A stretch of DNA of 64,000 nt from Meghimatium bilineatum. Taxonomy: Eukaryota; Mollusca; Gastropoda; Stylommatophora; Philomycidae. The position numbers and the translations under genes are program-made. Below are positions 13,001-22,189 of this stretch, piece by piece; the first letter of the stretch is position 1, and each line of letters begins with the position of its first letter. The notes under the pieces are model-generated. The model was not told where the DNA came from and searched no databases. It was given only the letters and a program-made list of their open reading frames with translations. The stretch lies in assembly GCA_034231615.1 (NCBI GenBank), contig CM067316.1:25381791-25445790 (forward strand), in the 5' to 3' direction.

Positions 13001-16000
13001 CGGTCTGCCACAAGGATCTCTTTTGTCTCTGATGCTGTTTAGTGTGTGCACCTTGAAAATTGCTAAATTGCAGACCCCATTGCCTTGTAGAGATTTGACA
13101 TATGCTGATGATATCCTACTATACAAGATGGGTAGTGACAGGACAGATGTCACCTCACAAAGTACAGAGTGGACTGGATCAATTGTCGCTATGGAGCATG
13201 ACACATGGCACTGTGATTGGTCCCTTGAGGGCAAAGAGGGAGTCTGGCATTCCTTGGATGGTGATCTAGGCTGTGGCACACTGCTGTGGACATGTGGCAT
13301 CTTGGACATGTGGCAGTGAGAACTCATTCTGCTTTTGCAAATGGTAGTGCTGTCTGTCATGGACTGTGGCCTCGACCTACTGACTTTATCACAGATGTGG
13401 GTAGATGAATTGGAAAACAGAATATCACTCACTGAAGCAAAAACCCTTATCAAAGGAAAATATAAACATTCATGGAGTCAGAGAACAGGCAGTAACTTTC
13501 CACATGACCCTAGTCTAAAGCTAAGCAGGTCACAACAAACCACAATTTTTAGACTTCACACAGGACACTGCAGACTACAAGCACATCTCCACAAAATTAA
13601 GGCTGTCCAAACTGACCAATGCCCATGTCAAAAGGGTCCCCAGACTCCAGAACATATTCTGCAGACTCTTTGATGACATAAGAACTAAAATATGGCCCCA
13701 AGAGATACATCTGAAGGTAAAGCTGTGGGGCAACCATGGGGACCTCCTGCTGACGACTGAATTCGTGGAGGTGGCCCACCTCCCTGTATAGACTTATAAG
13801 CATTGGAAACTGATCGCAGAAGAAGAAGAATTGGAAAAAATTCAGAATATGGTGGTGAGAGCTGTGCTGGGGTGTACTGGGGATACATCCATAGCTGCAT
13901 TGAGATTTTTGCTTAATTGTTTTACTTTTGATTTTCTCCCCAGTGTTGGAGTGCGTAATTGGGTTGTGCAAGTGGAGTCATATCTGGAGGTATGACTCCA
14001 CTTACTGGAGGTAGCAGAATATACTCACCACTGATTACATCAGCATCTGGATGAGATAAAGGGAAAGCAAATTGAGGGGGTAGATCATGGATGGCAGAGG
14101 CTGAGGGCACACTGCAAGGGGTATGTGGGTTAGAAGAAATGGGAAAGGGCAGTGAATGTGGGAGGTAGAAATTGAGTAAAAATCACTGACTAGCATAATA
14201 ATTCAGCCAGATAAAGCATGTTGGAAGTGGACTGGTATCATGGCAGAGGTTATGATGCAGGAGCTCGCCCTGCTACATTCGAGACAACAGGACATGGTTA
14301 TATGCACAGATGGCTTGGTCAACAGAGGTGCAGGTCAATGTGGTTGAAGTTTTGTTTCTGACAAGGATGGTTTGAGGTTGGTTGAGAAATCATCTACACG
14401 CTTTACTATTGTGTTGAGTGTGGAGATGGAGGGAGTTGCAGCAGCACTAAATTGGTTGATGGCTGATACATCGACCCACTCAGTGCTTACAGACTCTCAG
14501 GATGTGCTGCGCTGGGATGAAAAGTAACGTGCTGAGAAGGGGGTGGATTATTGAATGGTTCGATTATACAGAGAATTGTATGGATGTACTGCCTGGGTTG
14601 GAGAAAACGAGGGGGCTGACTCATTGGCAGGAAGTGCTGCAGTTGATAGCACAGTGCTGAGAGGAGATCAGGTGTACTTGGTTAAAGCAGTCATGAATTC
14701 ATTGCAAAATGAAGATGTTGACAATCAGACTGAAGCATATATATACAGGGAATGATTGAGTTGGAGGTGAGGTAAGAAAATGTACTCTTTTTTTTAGAAA
14801 GAACCGAAGATCGTTTAGTCAGCACCTGACTGGGACTTTGAGTCTACATACACTCAAGTGGCTGCTGGAATGGAGAGCAGAGCACTTTTGGGAATGCCCC
14901 ATGTGCTACGATCCTAGTTTCAAATAAAAAATGTGTAGAAGGATATCTTATTTCTCACTATTTCTTATTAGTTTGCATATCTTATTTCTGGAATCTTGTA
15001 TGATATATTTAAATACTCGACACAAACAACATCCTCGAATTTCTGCATATGGAATCATCCAGAATGGAATATTAACAATTAAATTGATATTCTGCTGAAG
15101 ATGGGCCATTGGCGCAAATAAAACGGCAACACAACGGATTTCCATTTTCTGGACTACATCCTGCTGGAAATCTAGGACAATTGTCCTGCTACAAGAGAGA
15201 TCCAGTGGGAGTTTGAGAAAGAACGCTGAAGCAGAAGAAATTGATATGAATTATCCACCATTCACCAGCGCAGATGTCTGGAAAGACCTGAACATAGAAG
15301 AAGACTGGCTTCTTAAAATTATTAAAGAATTCAAGCTAACATATTTTAGACATAAAAAAGACAATGTTTTAGAAAGATTAATTATGGAAGGAAAAATTCC
15401 AGGCAAGAGAACAGAGAATTAGTGTTAGTCAAAAACTAATATGGACACAGGGTATCCAAGATATTCTGTGTCTATATATCAAAGACCTTCTGAATATAAC
15501 ACTGGAAAATAATCAACAGCTTGCACATAACCGAGAGGCTTACATAGTGGCAGCGAGTATACTGTTCTGTAAAGGACATGTCACATAGATAGATCCGTAA
15601 TTTAAAATGTCACCCCCATGAATCAATGTATGTTTTTACTACATACAGTATAACTTTCCCCAAGATAACAATGGCAATTAACACAATAAAAATGATGCAT
15701 CATAAGGAACATATAAAATAGTGTTTACCTGATGGGCTTCAGCAACAACTCCTCCTTCTACTACTTGTGATGTTCCAGGAAGTAAACCAACTTGTCCTGA
15801 GATGTACAAAGTATAGTCAACCTGAACTGCTTGACTGAGGAAAATTAACATTAATATGAGATGGTAAAATAATTAACAAACTCAGTCAAATATTATTAAC
15901 TCTAAATTTATTTAGAATTCTAACAAGAACAGTCAATTCTTAAAACTAAACATGATTGCACCATTTCTCTTTTAATACACAGGAACGCAGTAGTGAGACC

Positions 16001-17471
16001 ATTCCATTGTATTGTTTGATGGTTCTTTCCTAGAACGTGGGTCCCGGAAGTCATACTTTTCAATATACCGACTTTGTGTTTTTAATAATTTATATTCCGG
16101 ATTTCTAGTTTTTAACGCCTCCTTTCTAACACATAATCAACTACTCGCATTCCACCGCCAGTAGTAATATATGCCTATATATATAACAATGAAGCGTCCA
16201 CTGTTTGCTACAACTATTTCCTTGAAGCGTTCACTGTCTGCTAGAACTAATTTCCAACACAAATTCTTTTTCCTTACCGTGACCTGTATTTTGCTACGTA
16301 TTTCATAAAAAAATTACATAGTTTCGTTAAATTAGTGGGACCTGCATTCTAGGAAAGTTCCTTAAAATGAATTATATTCAATTCCCTTTTAATTATGCAA
16401 ATTAGACACCATTTTGAATATTAATTAGCTGTGATTGCTTCTGAACCACAGATGCGTCTTGTCTTCCAGAACACATAAATGTAAGCCTAGTCCTATAGTT
16501 TGAAGAATATTTTATTGTAAATAACCAAGATATTTGAGAAATAATAAGCTCTGTTCAACTCTTCGGTGACAGCTTTACTGTACTATTCATTCATTCATTG
16601 GTACTCATGCCTTCCGGTGTAGGTCATCAGGTCTCTCCACAGTCCTCTGTTTGTTATACATTTAAATATAATTTCTGATGATTCTGCATCATGCCAGACT
16701 TTCAACATTTTCTCACATTGTTTTCCTCTGTCTCTCTTACCCTAGATCTTTCCAGTTGTTAAGATGTTCTCCAGCCAACCTCTTCTCATGACATGACCCA
16801 TAAACTGTGATTGTCGTCTTCTAATACAGTTAATAGCTTAAGTTCTCTATTTAAGTTGACCAGTTGTAGAATTATAGCATTACTCTTTTTAGCTGTCTAT
16901 GATATTTTCAACATTCTTCTATAAAACCACATCTCTGTGTCCTCCAGATGTTCTCTTGCAATATTGTCAACTGTTCATGCAGTGACGTAGCGTGGGTCAA
17001 TAGCGCCCGGGGCGGAATCATAATTTTCCGCCCTTGTGAGATTAACAAAATATGTCAGTGATTGTGAAAGACTGGACGAAAATAAATTTGCAGCCCTTCA
17101 GATGATGCCGCCCTGGGCGGTCCGCCCCCCTCGCTACGCCATACTATACGTGTACATTTATATTTTCCTATATCTTTCATATAAATTTATTTTGATGTAA
17201 AATTAATTCATAACTTTTTTCAAAATTAACCTACAGACCCGGTTGAGGTATCATTGAATTACAATTTTCAAAGACGATCTAGTTGTGATATAAACAACAC
17301 TAAAATGTAGTACTAGTGTACTGTTAGTGTGTAGGCTATAGGCTATAATATAGCTGATAGTTAACTCATATTTTGAAAATTTTATCCAAATACTTACGCC
17401 TACCTTAAAAGTTTAGCAGCTTGTGGTGCCTTGTTGGTGCTGACTATTTGTCTTGCAATCTGTGATGCCAT
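4009..17471 (-). CDS. RIDA: RidA/UK114 reactive intermediate imine deaminase, complete six-exon gene
   Basis: Join on the minus strand: 17471-17404, 15834-15729, 10789-10735, 8770-8702, 6130-6075, 4065-4009; 411 nt, 136 residues plus stop (the human protein has 137). Every intron is GT-AG and every junction keeps frame (phases 2, 0, 1, 1, 0). Family hallmarks read directly: YISGQVG (residues 33-39), EGGVVAEA, LKNIGSVLEAAG, VKATVLLKDMNDF, VNEVY, PARMAYQVAALP and VEIEAVAVVGEL. R108 and E123 align with the catalytic Arg105 and Glu120 of E. coli RidA. Family knowledge: a homotrimer that hydrolyses reactive enamines/imines released by PLP enzymes such as threonine dehydratase, protecting other PLP enzymes. 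There is no targeting peptide beyond the short N-terminal strand, so cytosolic or mitochondrial location is open. Odd point: the usual GPY before SQAV reads KLL. Introns total about 13 kb, almost all repeat-derived. Confidence 0.95.
4440..5060 (+). repeat. Dispersed repeat D, copy 1
   Basis: Blocks match 12340-12970 in the same order: the segment around tccttgtctttga, the loosely similar middle, and gctgcaaagcacctcat / caagcaaaata / ctcatctcat. Frames carry no known motif. Class unknown; lies in RIDA intron 5. Confidence 0.5.
5845..5998 (+). mobile_element. RTE-type LINE 3' end with GAT microsatellite tail
   Basis: Reads TWESNITRWTGYSLAE, RDRRCWRYVAANL, RCGDGT and a stop, followed by (GAT)n. 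This matches the conserved end of many RTE-like elements (WTGLSLAE, RWRxxVANxRxxDGT) with a simple-repeat tail. Sits just outside RIDA exon 5. Confidence 0.8.
6075..6130 (-). CDS. RIDA: RIDA exon 5
   Basis: 56 nt, acceptor tatcttctag, donor CTG/gtaaga. Encodes YFPNVKPARMAYQVAALPL. It carries the catalytic arginine R108 in the PARxAYQVAALP motif. Confidence 0.95.
6320..6565 (+). mobile_element. tRNA-derived SINE with 13-bp target-site duplication
   Basis: 246 bp flanked by the direct repeat TATATTAGACATC (6307-6319 and 6566-6578). The head has an A-box-like TAGTGTTGTGGTTAAGC and a B-box-like GGGTTCAAATCC with tRNA-like spacing. Inserted in RIDA intron 4. Confidence 0.85.
6590..6785. repeat. 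Dispersed repeat F, copy 1
   Basis: Blocks agatcatcctcactgcaca and tgtgttggtttaccag recur, diverged, near 10840-10960, 25960-26170 and 61985-62110. Class unknown. Confidence 0.45.
6930..7730 (+). mobile_element. 5'-truncated RNase H LINE, relative of the 56.6-kb element
   Basis: Collinear with 58035-58875. Reads IIYTDGSVERHIRS at the RNase H start, then the SMIVKVQARYIQEQW helix and SEHLWTCPECSDDD near the end, and terminates in CTAACTAA. Frameshifts and a missing 60-70-bp block show it is dead. Confidence 0.85.
7755..7935 (+). mobile_element. Degenerate SINE A2 copy
   Basis: Matches the 3' two thirds of the 37457-37730 SINE: the gctgaagtcagatgt block, the agatatcacagctaagc block and the tctgctaacca end. 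Low identity, no clear tail. Confidence 0.6.
7940..8690. other. RIDA intron 4 sequence without recognised element
   Basis: Contains a diverged direct repeat of about 45 bp around acagatggttgcta at 8056 and 8098. No coding signal. Confidence 0.4.
8702..8770 (-). CDS. RIDA: RIDA exon 4
   Basis: 69 nt, acceptor attcttcttcag, consensus donor gtaagt. Encodes VVKATVLLKDMNDFGAVNEV then YSQ and the first base of a Tyr codon. The motif T-V-L-L-x-D-x-x-D-F is diagnostic of RidA. Confidence 0.95.
9205..9295 (-). mobile_element. SINE A1, truncated
   Basis: Reverse-complement copy of the A1 consensus seen at 17698 and 52862: (TTC)n, then the block actcccgctggatctctctt and aggacaat. It stops abruptly where LINE sequence starts at 9296, so one has interrupted the other. 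Confidence 0.75.
9296..10235 (+). mobile_element. RNase H LINE fragment, second family
   Basis: Reads WIHVYTDGSAFKDTIKAGYG, then MFYEAEITALEVALYH, NIVIFTDSMPILQEL, WIPQHSNTPGNDKTDKLAKK, then TIFRLCTQHVQINNHLNRI-like text with C-x2-C / H-x3-C residues (CKLCTHSYETVDHHHFEC). RNase H catalytic D (YTDGS), E (EAEITAL) and D (FTDS) are visible. One stop and one frameshift. 5'-truncated, lying in RIDA intron 3. Confidence 0.88.
10735..10789 (-). CDS. RIDA: RIDA exon 3
   Basis: 55 nt, acceptor tttttggcag, donor AAAG/gtttgg (a weak but legal GT). Encodes VLKNIGSVLEAAGSTYDK, the long helix that packs on the RidA sheet. The phase-1 end joins exon 4 exactly. Confidence 0.93.
10840..10970. repeat. Dispersed repeat F, copy 2
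   Basis: Shares gatcatcatcactgcaca and tatgtccttcagca with copies at 6.6 kb and 26.0 kb. Confidence 0.4.
11105..11555. repeat. Foldback element: 180-bp inverted repeats around an 85-bp spacer
   Basis: Arms 11105-11286 and 11371-11553 are reverse complements at roughly 90 percent, sharing blocks such as tctcgatcggtccgt, gaaaggcttgatgaaatcgc and gttgaacggactggttcaat. The left arm has about 14 extra bases. Both outer ends carry a B-box-like GGTTCAATTCC beside a TAGGCGATTTGG block, so a tRNA origin is possible. Lies in RIDA intron 2. Confidence 0.9.
11590..11770 (-). mobile_element. RNase H LINE relic
   Basis: The minus strand reads FSPGYLCLRWLE, matching the VQTGYVPEKWLDAV helix of the 58.4-kb element. 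Badly decayed. Confidence 0.5.
12340..12970 (+). repeat. Dispersed repeat D, copy 2
   Basis: Matches 4440-5060 in block order. A 127-residue open frame at 12536-12919 has no recognisable domain and is more likely part of the repeat than a gene. Confidence 0.5.
12975..13830 (+). mobile_element. LINE with RT, RNase H tail and 3' end, internally deleted
   Basis: Reads ATGLPQGSLLSLMLF (RT GLPQGS block), then LTYADDILLYKMGSD (catalytic YADD), a deletion, VLSVMDCGLDLLTLS (RT thumb), then a jump to the TTIFRLHTGHCRLQAHLHKI / CPCQ-GPQTPEHILQ zinc-like end, then IWPQEIHLKVKLWGN and a GAA-rich tail. Hence a scrambled LINE in RIDA intron 2. Confidence 0.85.
13832..14935 (+). mobile_element. LINE relic, RT thumb to 3' end
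   Basis: Reads LEKIQNMVVRAVLGCTGDTS, equivalent to RLDRIQNEAMQIILGCTRDT in the 57.8-kb element; later RNase H traces (LSVEMEGVAAALNWL, GENEGADSLAGSAA) and a final C-x2-C region. Many stops. Confidence 0.75.
15112..15245 (+). mobile_element. SINE A1
   Basis: Same unit as 17698-17850: ggcgcaaataaaacggcaac, then ctacatcctgctggaaatct, cctgctacaagagagatcca, ending in a GAA-rich tail. Runs straight into a LINE tail at 15246. Confidence 0.82.
15246..15595 (+). mobile_element. RTE-type LINE C-terminal fragment
   Basis: Reads KLTYFRHKKDNVLERLIMEG then KIPGKR, the LxxFGHxxRxDxxxxxLxxGKIxGKR signature of RTE-like elements, then NITLENNQQLAHNREAYI and LFCKGHVT. One frameshift in 350 bp. Confidence 0.75.
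15729..15834 (-). CDS. RIDA: RIDA exon 2
   Basis: 106 nt, acceptor tttcctcag, donor CAG/gtaaac. Encodes SQAVQVDYTLYISGQVG followed by LLPGTSQVVEGGVVAEAHQ. The YxSGQxG core strand and the EGG turn are characteristic of the family. Confidence 0.95.
16580..16978 (-). mobile_element. RTE-type LINE C-terminal fragment
   Basis: The minus strand reads SQFMGHVMRRGWLENILTTG, KI, a stop, then GKRDRGKQCEKML, LWRDLMTYTGRHEYQ. Same signature as 21008 and 45752. Lies in RIDA intron 1. Confidence 0.8.
16980..17146. mobile_element. MITE with GTGACGTAGCG-type terminal inverted repeats
   Basis: 167 bp. The left end CAGTGACGTAGCGTGGG is mirrored by the right end, whose reverse complement is AGTATGGCGTAGCGAGGGG. 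GC-rich subterminal CGCCCGGGGCGG / CCGCCCTGGGCGG add to the fold. CAGTGGCGTAGC ends are typical of widespread hAT-like MITEs, but no 8-bp duplication was found, so the superfamily is tentative. Confidence 0.72.
17404..17471 (-). CDS. RIDA: RIDA exon 1 (start codon)
   Basis: Starts at the ATG whose complement is at 17469-17471 and reads MASQIARQIVSTNKAPQAAKLL plus two bases of a Ser codon. This matches the N-terminal strand of RidA proteins (ISTAKAP type). Donor is AAG/gtaggc. A stronger-looking gtaagt lies six bases further on but is unusable because an in-frame TAG precedes it. Confidence 0.9.
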
Positions 17472-17697
17472 TTTATTAATACTTTCAGAGGAACAATTTA
17501 ACTGTGCAATCAACGTGTAAAACAAGTGACCGGGTGATTTACGATACCGCTTTAAGTGTAAAACTTCAATAGTAATGTAATTGTGACTTGGCGATATTTG
17601 TATAGTAGGCCTATGTCAAAGTTCAACGTTCAAGGACACGAAACCAATTTGTTTTACGATTGTTTTCGTAATCATAATATTAAATTTTAACCAAAAA

Positions 17698-17855
17698 GCC
17701 GAAGACGGAAGTGTCGGGCCACTATCGCAAATAAAACGGAGACACAACGCTATTCCATTCTCTGGACTACATCCTGCTGGATATCTAGTAGGAGCATTGT
17801 CCTGCTACAAGAGAGATCCAGCGGGAGTTTGAGCATGAACGACAAAGAAAACTTT
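17698..17855 (+). mobile_element. SINE A1, long copy
   Basis: Begins gccgaagacggaagtgtcgg, then gcaaataaaacggagacac, ctacatcctgctggatatct, cctgctacaagagagatcca and ends at gcatgaacg. It lies about 230 bp upstream of the RIDA start codon. Good reference copy for the family. Confidence 0.82.
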
Positions 17856-18047
17856 AAAAAAAATAATGTATAGGACCTAAAGTATAAAGCATCCTCTTTT
17901 TATACATAAAAATTATCATCAATAGACCCTGTCTGATTAGGAAAAATCTTCTCAAAACATTAATAATAATCACAAAACCCATAGGCCTAAGCATCAGGAA
18001 CCTAGGGGTGACACTCATTGGATAGCCCTATTTCATTGTGATTGTAG

Positions 18048-18725
18048 GCCTATATACAGATGGGTCGGTTGATAGACACACCAGGAGTGCATGGGCTTTC
18101 ACGGCTCAAAGGTGGAGGGAGACTATCAGAGAGGAAAGTGGTGCATTCGCTCAACGACAAGCAGCATGACAATGGAGATTTGGCAGTAACCGAAGCTTTG
18201 CAATGGGTCTGCTCGCAGTCTATAAGCGAGCATGCCTGCATACTCAGTGACTCGATGAGCATGATTGTGAAAATTCAGGCGGGATACATTCGGGAACAGT
18301 GGCTGGGTGCAGTGAAGTATTCATGTATGCGTAAAGTGACTTTCATTTTGTGTGCCGGGACATGCGGGATTCCGGAGTAATGAGAGAGCAGATAGGTTGA
18401 CCAGACACGCTGCTACTACGGCTGTTGGTGGAGCGATGGATCGAGCAGACATTTTGAACGCCCTACGGGAAAACGAACGAGCAAATGACTGTATAAGTGA
18501 CGATGACTCTTATTCCATGACTAGAATAAAGTAATTTGGTTTGAAATGTGGTGTCGCTAGAAAGGAGCGGTTTCGTGAGCAAGAAAGTGGTGGTCAATCA
18601 AATGCGTACTGGGACCGTCAGTCAACGTGTAATGGCGGCTGCACTCCAGGAAAGATCTGAGCGCCTATGGACTTGTCCGGAATGTAGTGACGATGATCCA
18701 ATGACTAACATTTCGTTACTGCATG
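18048..18725 (+). mobile_element. 5'-truncated RNase H LINE, relative of the 56.6-kb element
   Basis: Reads YTDGSVDRHTRSAWAFTAQR, SMIVKIQAGYIREQWLGAV, FRSNERADRLTRHAATTA, MDRADILNALRENERANDC and RLWTCPECSDDDPM. Starts at the same RNase H position as the 7.0-kb copy. Frameshifts present. Confidence 0.85.
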
Positions 18726-18829
18726 TTTTCCTGTGAAGGAGTGCGTGGTAGGCTTTCTATGGGCGGTGGAAATAAAGGCCGCTTTGCCATAGCAGACGAC
18801 ATGTAGGCCCCTATAGGAAAGATTTTTTA

Positions 18830-19165
18830 TTGTACCTCCGAAAGAAAACATCTTGTCCCAACTGTGGATTGTACCCGGTACCTCAAGGATCTGAAAAAGA
18901 TCTACAAATAAATCTATGCTCAGCCATTCGGAGGAGTGTAGAAAAATCACTCCTTGATGTTATGAATCCAGGATTTTCTCTTTTTACTTTCAACCTCGAC
19001 AGTTCCTTGCAAAATAATTTTAAAAACCGTGTAGTTTCTCACCAAACTAAACACGTTTACGCCGTTTCATCACTGCCAGATGTAAAAGTGGTTCTTGACA
19101 ACCAGCAAGACTGTTTATTTGCTGCAATCAGTGCCGGATTTACCTATAAGCTAAACAAGCTATAG
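18830..19165 (+). CDS. Unassigned 111-codon open frame
   Basis: Open from ATG 18830 to TAG 19165 just after the LINE end. It has a CPNCGLYPVP motif near residue 9, SEKDLQINLCSAIRRSVEK, NPGFSLFTFNLDSSLQNNF and a C-terminal DVKVVLDNQQDCLFAAISAG. I do not recognise the family. Composition is less AT-biased than its surroundings, and no splice partner was found. It could be a fragment of a transposon, an exon of an unseen gene, or chance. Confidence 0.3.
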   Translation: MYLRKKTSCPNCGLYPVPQGSEKDLQINLCSAIRRSVEKSLLDVMNPGFSLFTFNLDSSLQNNFKNRVVSHQTKHVYAVSSLPDVKVVLDNQQDCLFAAISAGFTYKLNKL

Positions 19166-19169
19166 CTTA

Positions 19170-20265
19170 GGGCCCCACTTTCTTGCCTCCCCTCCCCAAT
19201 TTTTTTATATTTAACTATCTATATATTCTTAATCCTGCCATGGCTGCAATATAGGCCTATGTCTTGTGTTCTATATAGCTAATTCTTAGCAAACGTATGT
19301 AGCACTTAACTCAAAACATTACATAGGCCTACAGCTGAAAGCCGGAGTCTTCTGTGTACGATAAAAAGCTATTGAAAACTCCCTCACCCTTCTGCACAAT
19401 TGCGTAGGCATGTAGGAAACAATAGCTTCATCGCCAAGGAAATAAATTCAGTTTTCTTTGAGAAATACAACTTTCGTTGATGCATGTTTTCATGTTAATA
19501 TCAGGTTATTTAATTTGCACTCCCTGTCAAACCCGTAGATAAGGAAGGGGTTTGAATACCACAAACTCCCCCCCCCCCCCAAGCAAATCTAAACATGAAT
19601 TTTAGTACTAGGAAGTTAATAAACAAAAGGTCGATAAAATCCATCCCTCGGCGATTTTGCACAAAAAGGTCTTCAAAATTAGGTAAAACTCCTCTTTAAA
19701 GTAATCATATCTACGGCCCTGCTTCTTGTATGAGATACTCTTTTCAACCACACACGAGTCCAATGTGGTTATAGGCCTATCATTGCTTATGCCCATGTAA
19801 AAATAATGGAGAGTGCATTCAGATAAGCCTGTGATTGAAGAAAATAAGGAATGCTTGGAGACGTTTTATAAATAGTGGAAATGAAAGCTAATTTACAAAA
19901 GCAGTCGCCACGACGTGTACAGGAGGGATTTTAATTGTAGGCCGTACCTCAGAAAAATAATTTGTGGGACTCATGTTTTTTGGGCTAAAATATTGTGTTT
20001 TAAATTGATAACGTAATAATCCCTCATAAAATAAACTCTATTTAGTGTTTGGTCATCCACACTTGCGAAATAGGCCTAATATAGACCTAACTACCATGGG
20101 CACACCATTGTGGGTTAAATTCCCATGACTAATTAGTCCTAGGTGGTTTCTATTGTCCACATATTCTAATTGTCATGAGCCCTGATAAGTCAAGATGAAT
20201 TTACTCGTATAACTCTGTTCACTTTAAGAATGAAGTGGATCGGTGCTTCTGATTGGTCGTTGCAC
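19170..20265. other. Intergenic, no gene seen
   Basis: AT-rich; includes a 13-C run at 19568-19580. No recognised element. Confidence 0.5.
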
Positions 20266-20269
20266 GCAG

Positions 20270-20610
20270 AACGCATTAATTGATTATTAAGTGCTGAAAA
20301 ATTAATGTTTTTAAATTTCGTTTTTAAATGTTTTTTAAACGTTTAAATATTGTTTTAAAATATTTTAAATAGGCCCTAATATTGTTTTCGCTTGGCATCA
20401 GCTGTTTAAAAATCTTAATTGATTATTAAACTTAATTGCACCTAGTGTAAACTTAAACCTTATTAGAGGATACTTAAACTTATTAAACTTAATTGATTAT
20501 TAAGTGCTGAAAAATTAATGTTTTTAAATTTCATTTTAAAATGTTTTTTAAACGTTTAAATTTTGTTTTTAAATAATATTGTTTTTACATGGCATCAGCT
20601 GTTTAAAAAT
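20270..20610 (+). repeat. Direct duplication of about 130 bp
   Basis: Block 20275-20412 (attgattattaagtgctgaa to ggcatcagctgtttaaaaat) recurs at 20487-20608 with few changes; the offset is about 205 bp. T- and A-rich, possibly the end of a DNA transposon. Confidence 0.8.
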
Positions 20611-20639
20611 CACTTGTTGCCGCGGAGTAAATTGTTAAC

Positions 20640-21250
20640 ACAATCTGAATAGTTTCAGATATTTAGGAACATTAATAACTTCGGATGGCAAATGCAAGAC
20701 CAAAATTATATGCAAAATAGGACAAGTAAAAACAGCATTCCATAAAATGAAAAATGTCCTATGCAACAAGTCCATATCGATGGATACTAGAAACGTGTCC
20801 TCAAATGCTACACTGAAACAGTGCTACTCTATGGAAGTGTAGCATGGACAATAAATAAGGCATCCCAAAAATCATTGGATGCAAAGGAAATGTGGTTTAT
20901 TAGATGAATGTTACACTTTTCTTGAACAGCAAAGATTATGGACAGACGTGAAAAGATGCATTATTGATAATATAAGAAAAAGACAGTCATAATTTATTGG
21001 GCACATAATGAGAAAAGGAGGCATTGAGAATATAGTGACAACAGGAAAGATAGAAGGGAAAAGATCAAGGGGAAGACCGAGAGAAAAGATATTGGACAGT
21101 TTGACAAATTGGTTTCGATTGACGACACCAACAGAGATGATGACATATATGAGAGATCGATGTACATGGAGAAATAGAACGGCAACGCCATTCGGCACGG
21201 TACTTAATAATGACTCTGTTTCCGGCTCTTTTATGTCTGTTTTGTCCATG
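20640..21250 (+). mobile_element. RTE-type LINE 3' half
   Basis: Reads FRYLGTLITSDGKCKTKI, then broken text, then [39 protein letters not shown]. The YLGxxIxxDGxxxxEI and GHxxRxGxxxxxxTGKIxGKRxRGRxR motifs define the RTE-like RT C-terminus. Two or more frameshifts. Confidence 0.85.
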
Positions 21251-21454
21251 TCATTCTAGAGTTCAGGGTAATTCCGAGGTTTGTTGGGTTCTGCTCTAGT
21301 GGGAGTAAGTGATTGTTAATTTTAGTTTTGTTGTCTGTACCTTGTTGGATAGGGTGAATATTGTGTGTGTGTTTTTCTTCTCATTAATGGTAAGCAACCA
21401 TTTCTTGGTCCAGCTTTCTAGTTTGTGCAGTGCCCCTTACATTCTATTTTTTTG

Positions 21455-21810
21455 CAACAGCTATTGTCTCCCCTCCTGTCCACAAAGAAGACGTGCTAGG
21501 CTGGGTTCAATGACCACAGCTGTTGGCTTGAGATTATAGCGGCTCATACTCGCTTGATGCTGCCCATCACGAGACGTATGGGATATTTCAGTGGAGATAT
21601 CAGTGCCACCTGATATCCAACCCCGTCCTAGTGGGCAACATTGCCAGTTTGTCCGCGACTACTTATTCATCCAGAGATCTGGCTTATATCGTAGCCAACC
21701 ACCAGATATGGAGAGTAGCTACCCTCCGTATCTGGAGAAGTTCCACTATCTGCAACCTGTGGTCGCGCATGATAGGGGATGGCCTCCCTCCCCCTAGGAT
21801 AAAAATTATA
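21455..21810 (+). repeat. GC-richer block, probable retrotransposon untranslated region
   Basis: Clearly richer in G+C than its flanks; frames read CPQRRRARLGSMTTAVGL. It follows the LINE at 20640-21250 and is more likely a repeat than a gene. No second copy in the window. Confidence 0.35.
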
Positions 21811-22189
21811 CAATAGCTACTGAGTAATTGTTGAGCCTTGCCATGTTTATGGAGTGTTCTCAAATAATTAGTAGTCAATCTTCTGAAGCATAAGTACTTT
21901 GCATACTAAACATTCACAATTGAATCAATACCTCATTCAGCTGTTGAACTGATGATATTCGACACAGTCAGGACCAAGAACAGTGTTTCTGCTTCTTCTG
22001 AGTATAAAAATATCATCCCTAGTAAGAGGCATGTTTAAATGAAACTTGCCTGTGCTGTGTTTACCAATGCCAGCACAGAAGGAGCATGGTCATGTCATCA
22101 ATGATGTAATAAGTACACATCAATGTAGAAATATTCACATGGTCATTCTCTTTGTATGTTTAGCATCCTGTGCAGGCAGCTGACAACAT

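Noticed and set aside
12872..13453. 193-codon minus-strand frame, one of the longest in the window
   Set aside because: It runs antisense to a LINE with a YADD motif on the plus strand and has no recognisable domain.
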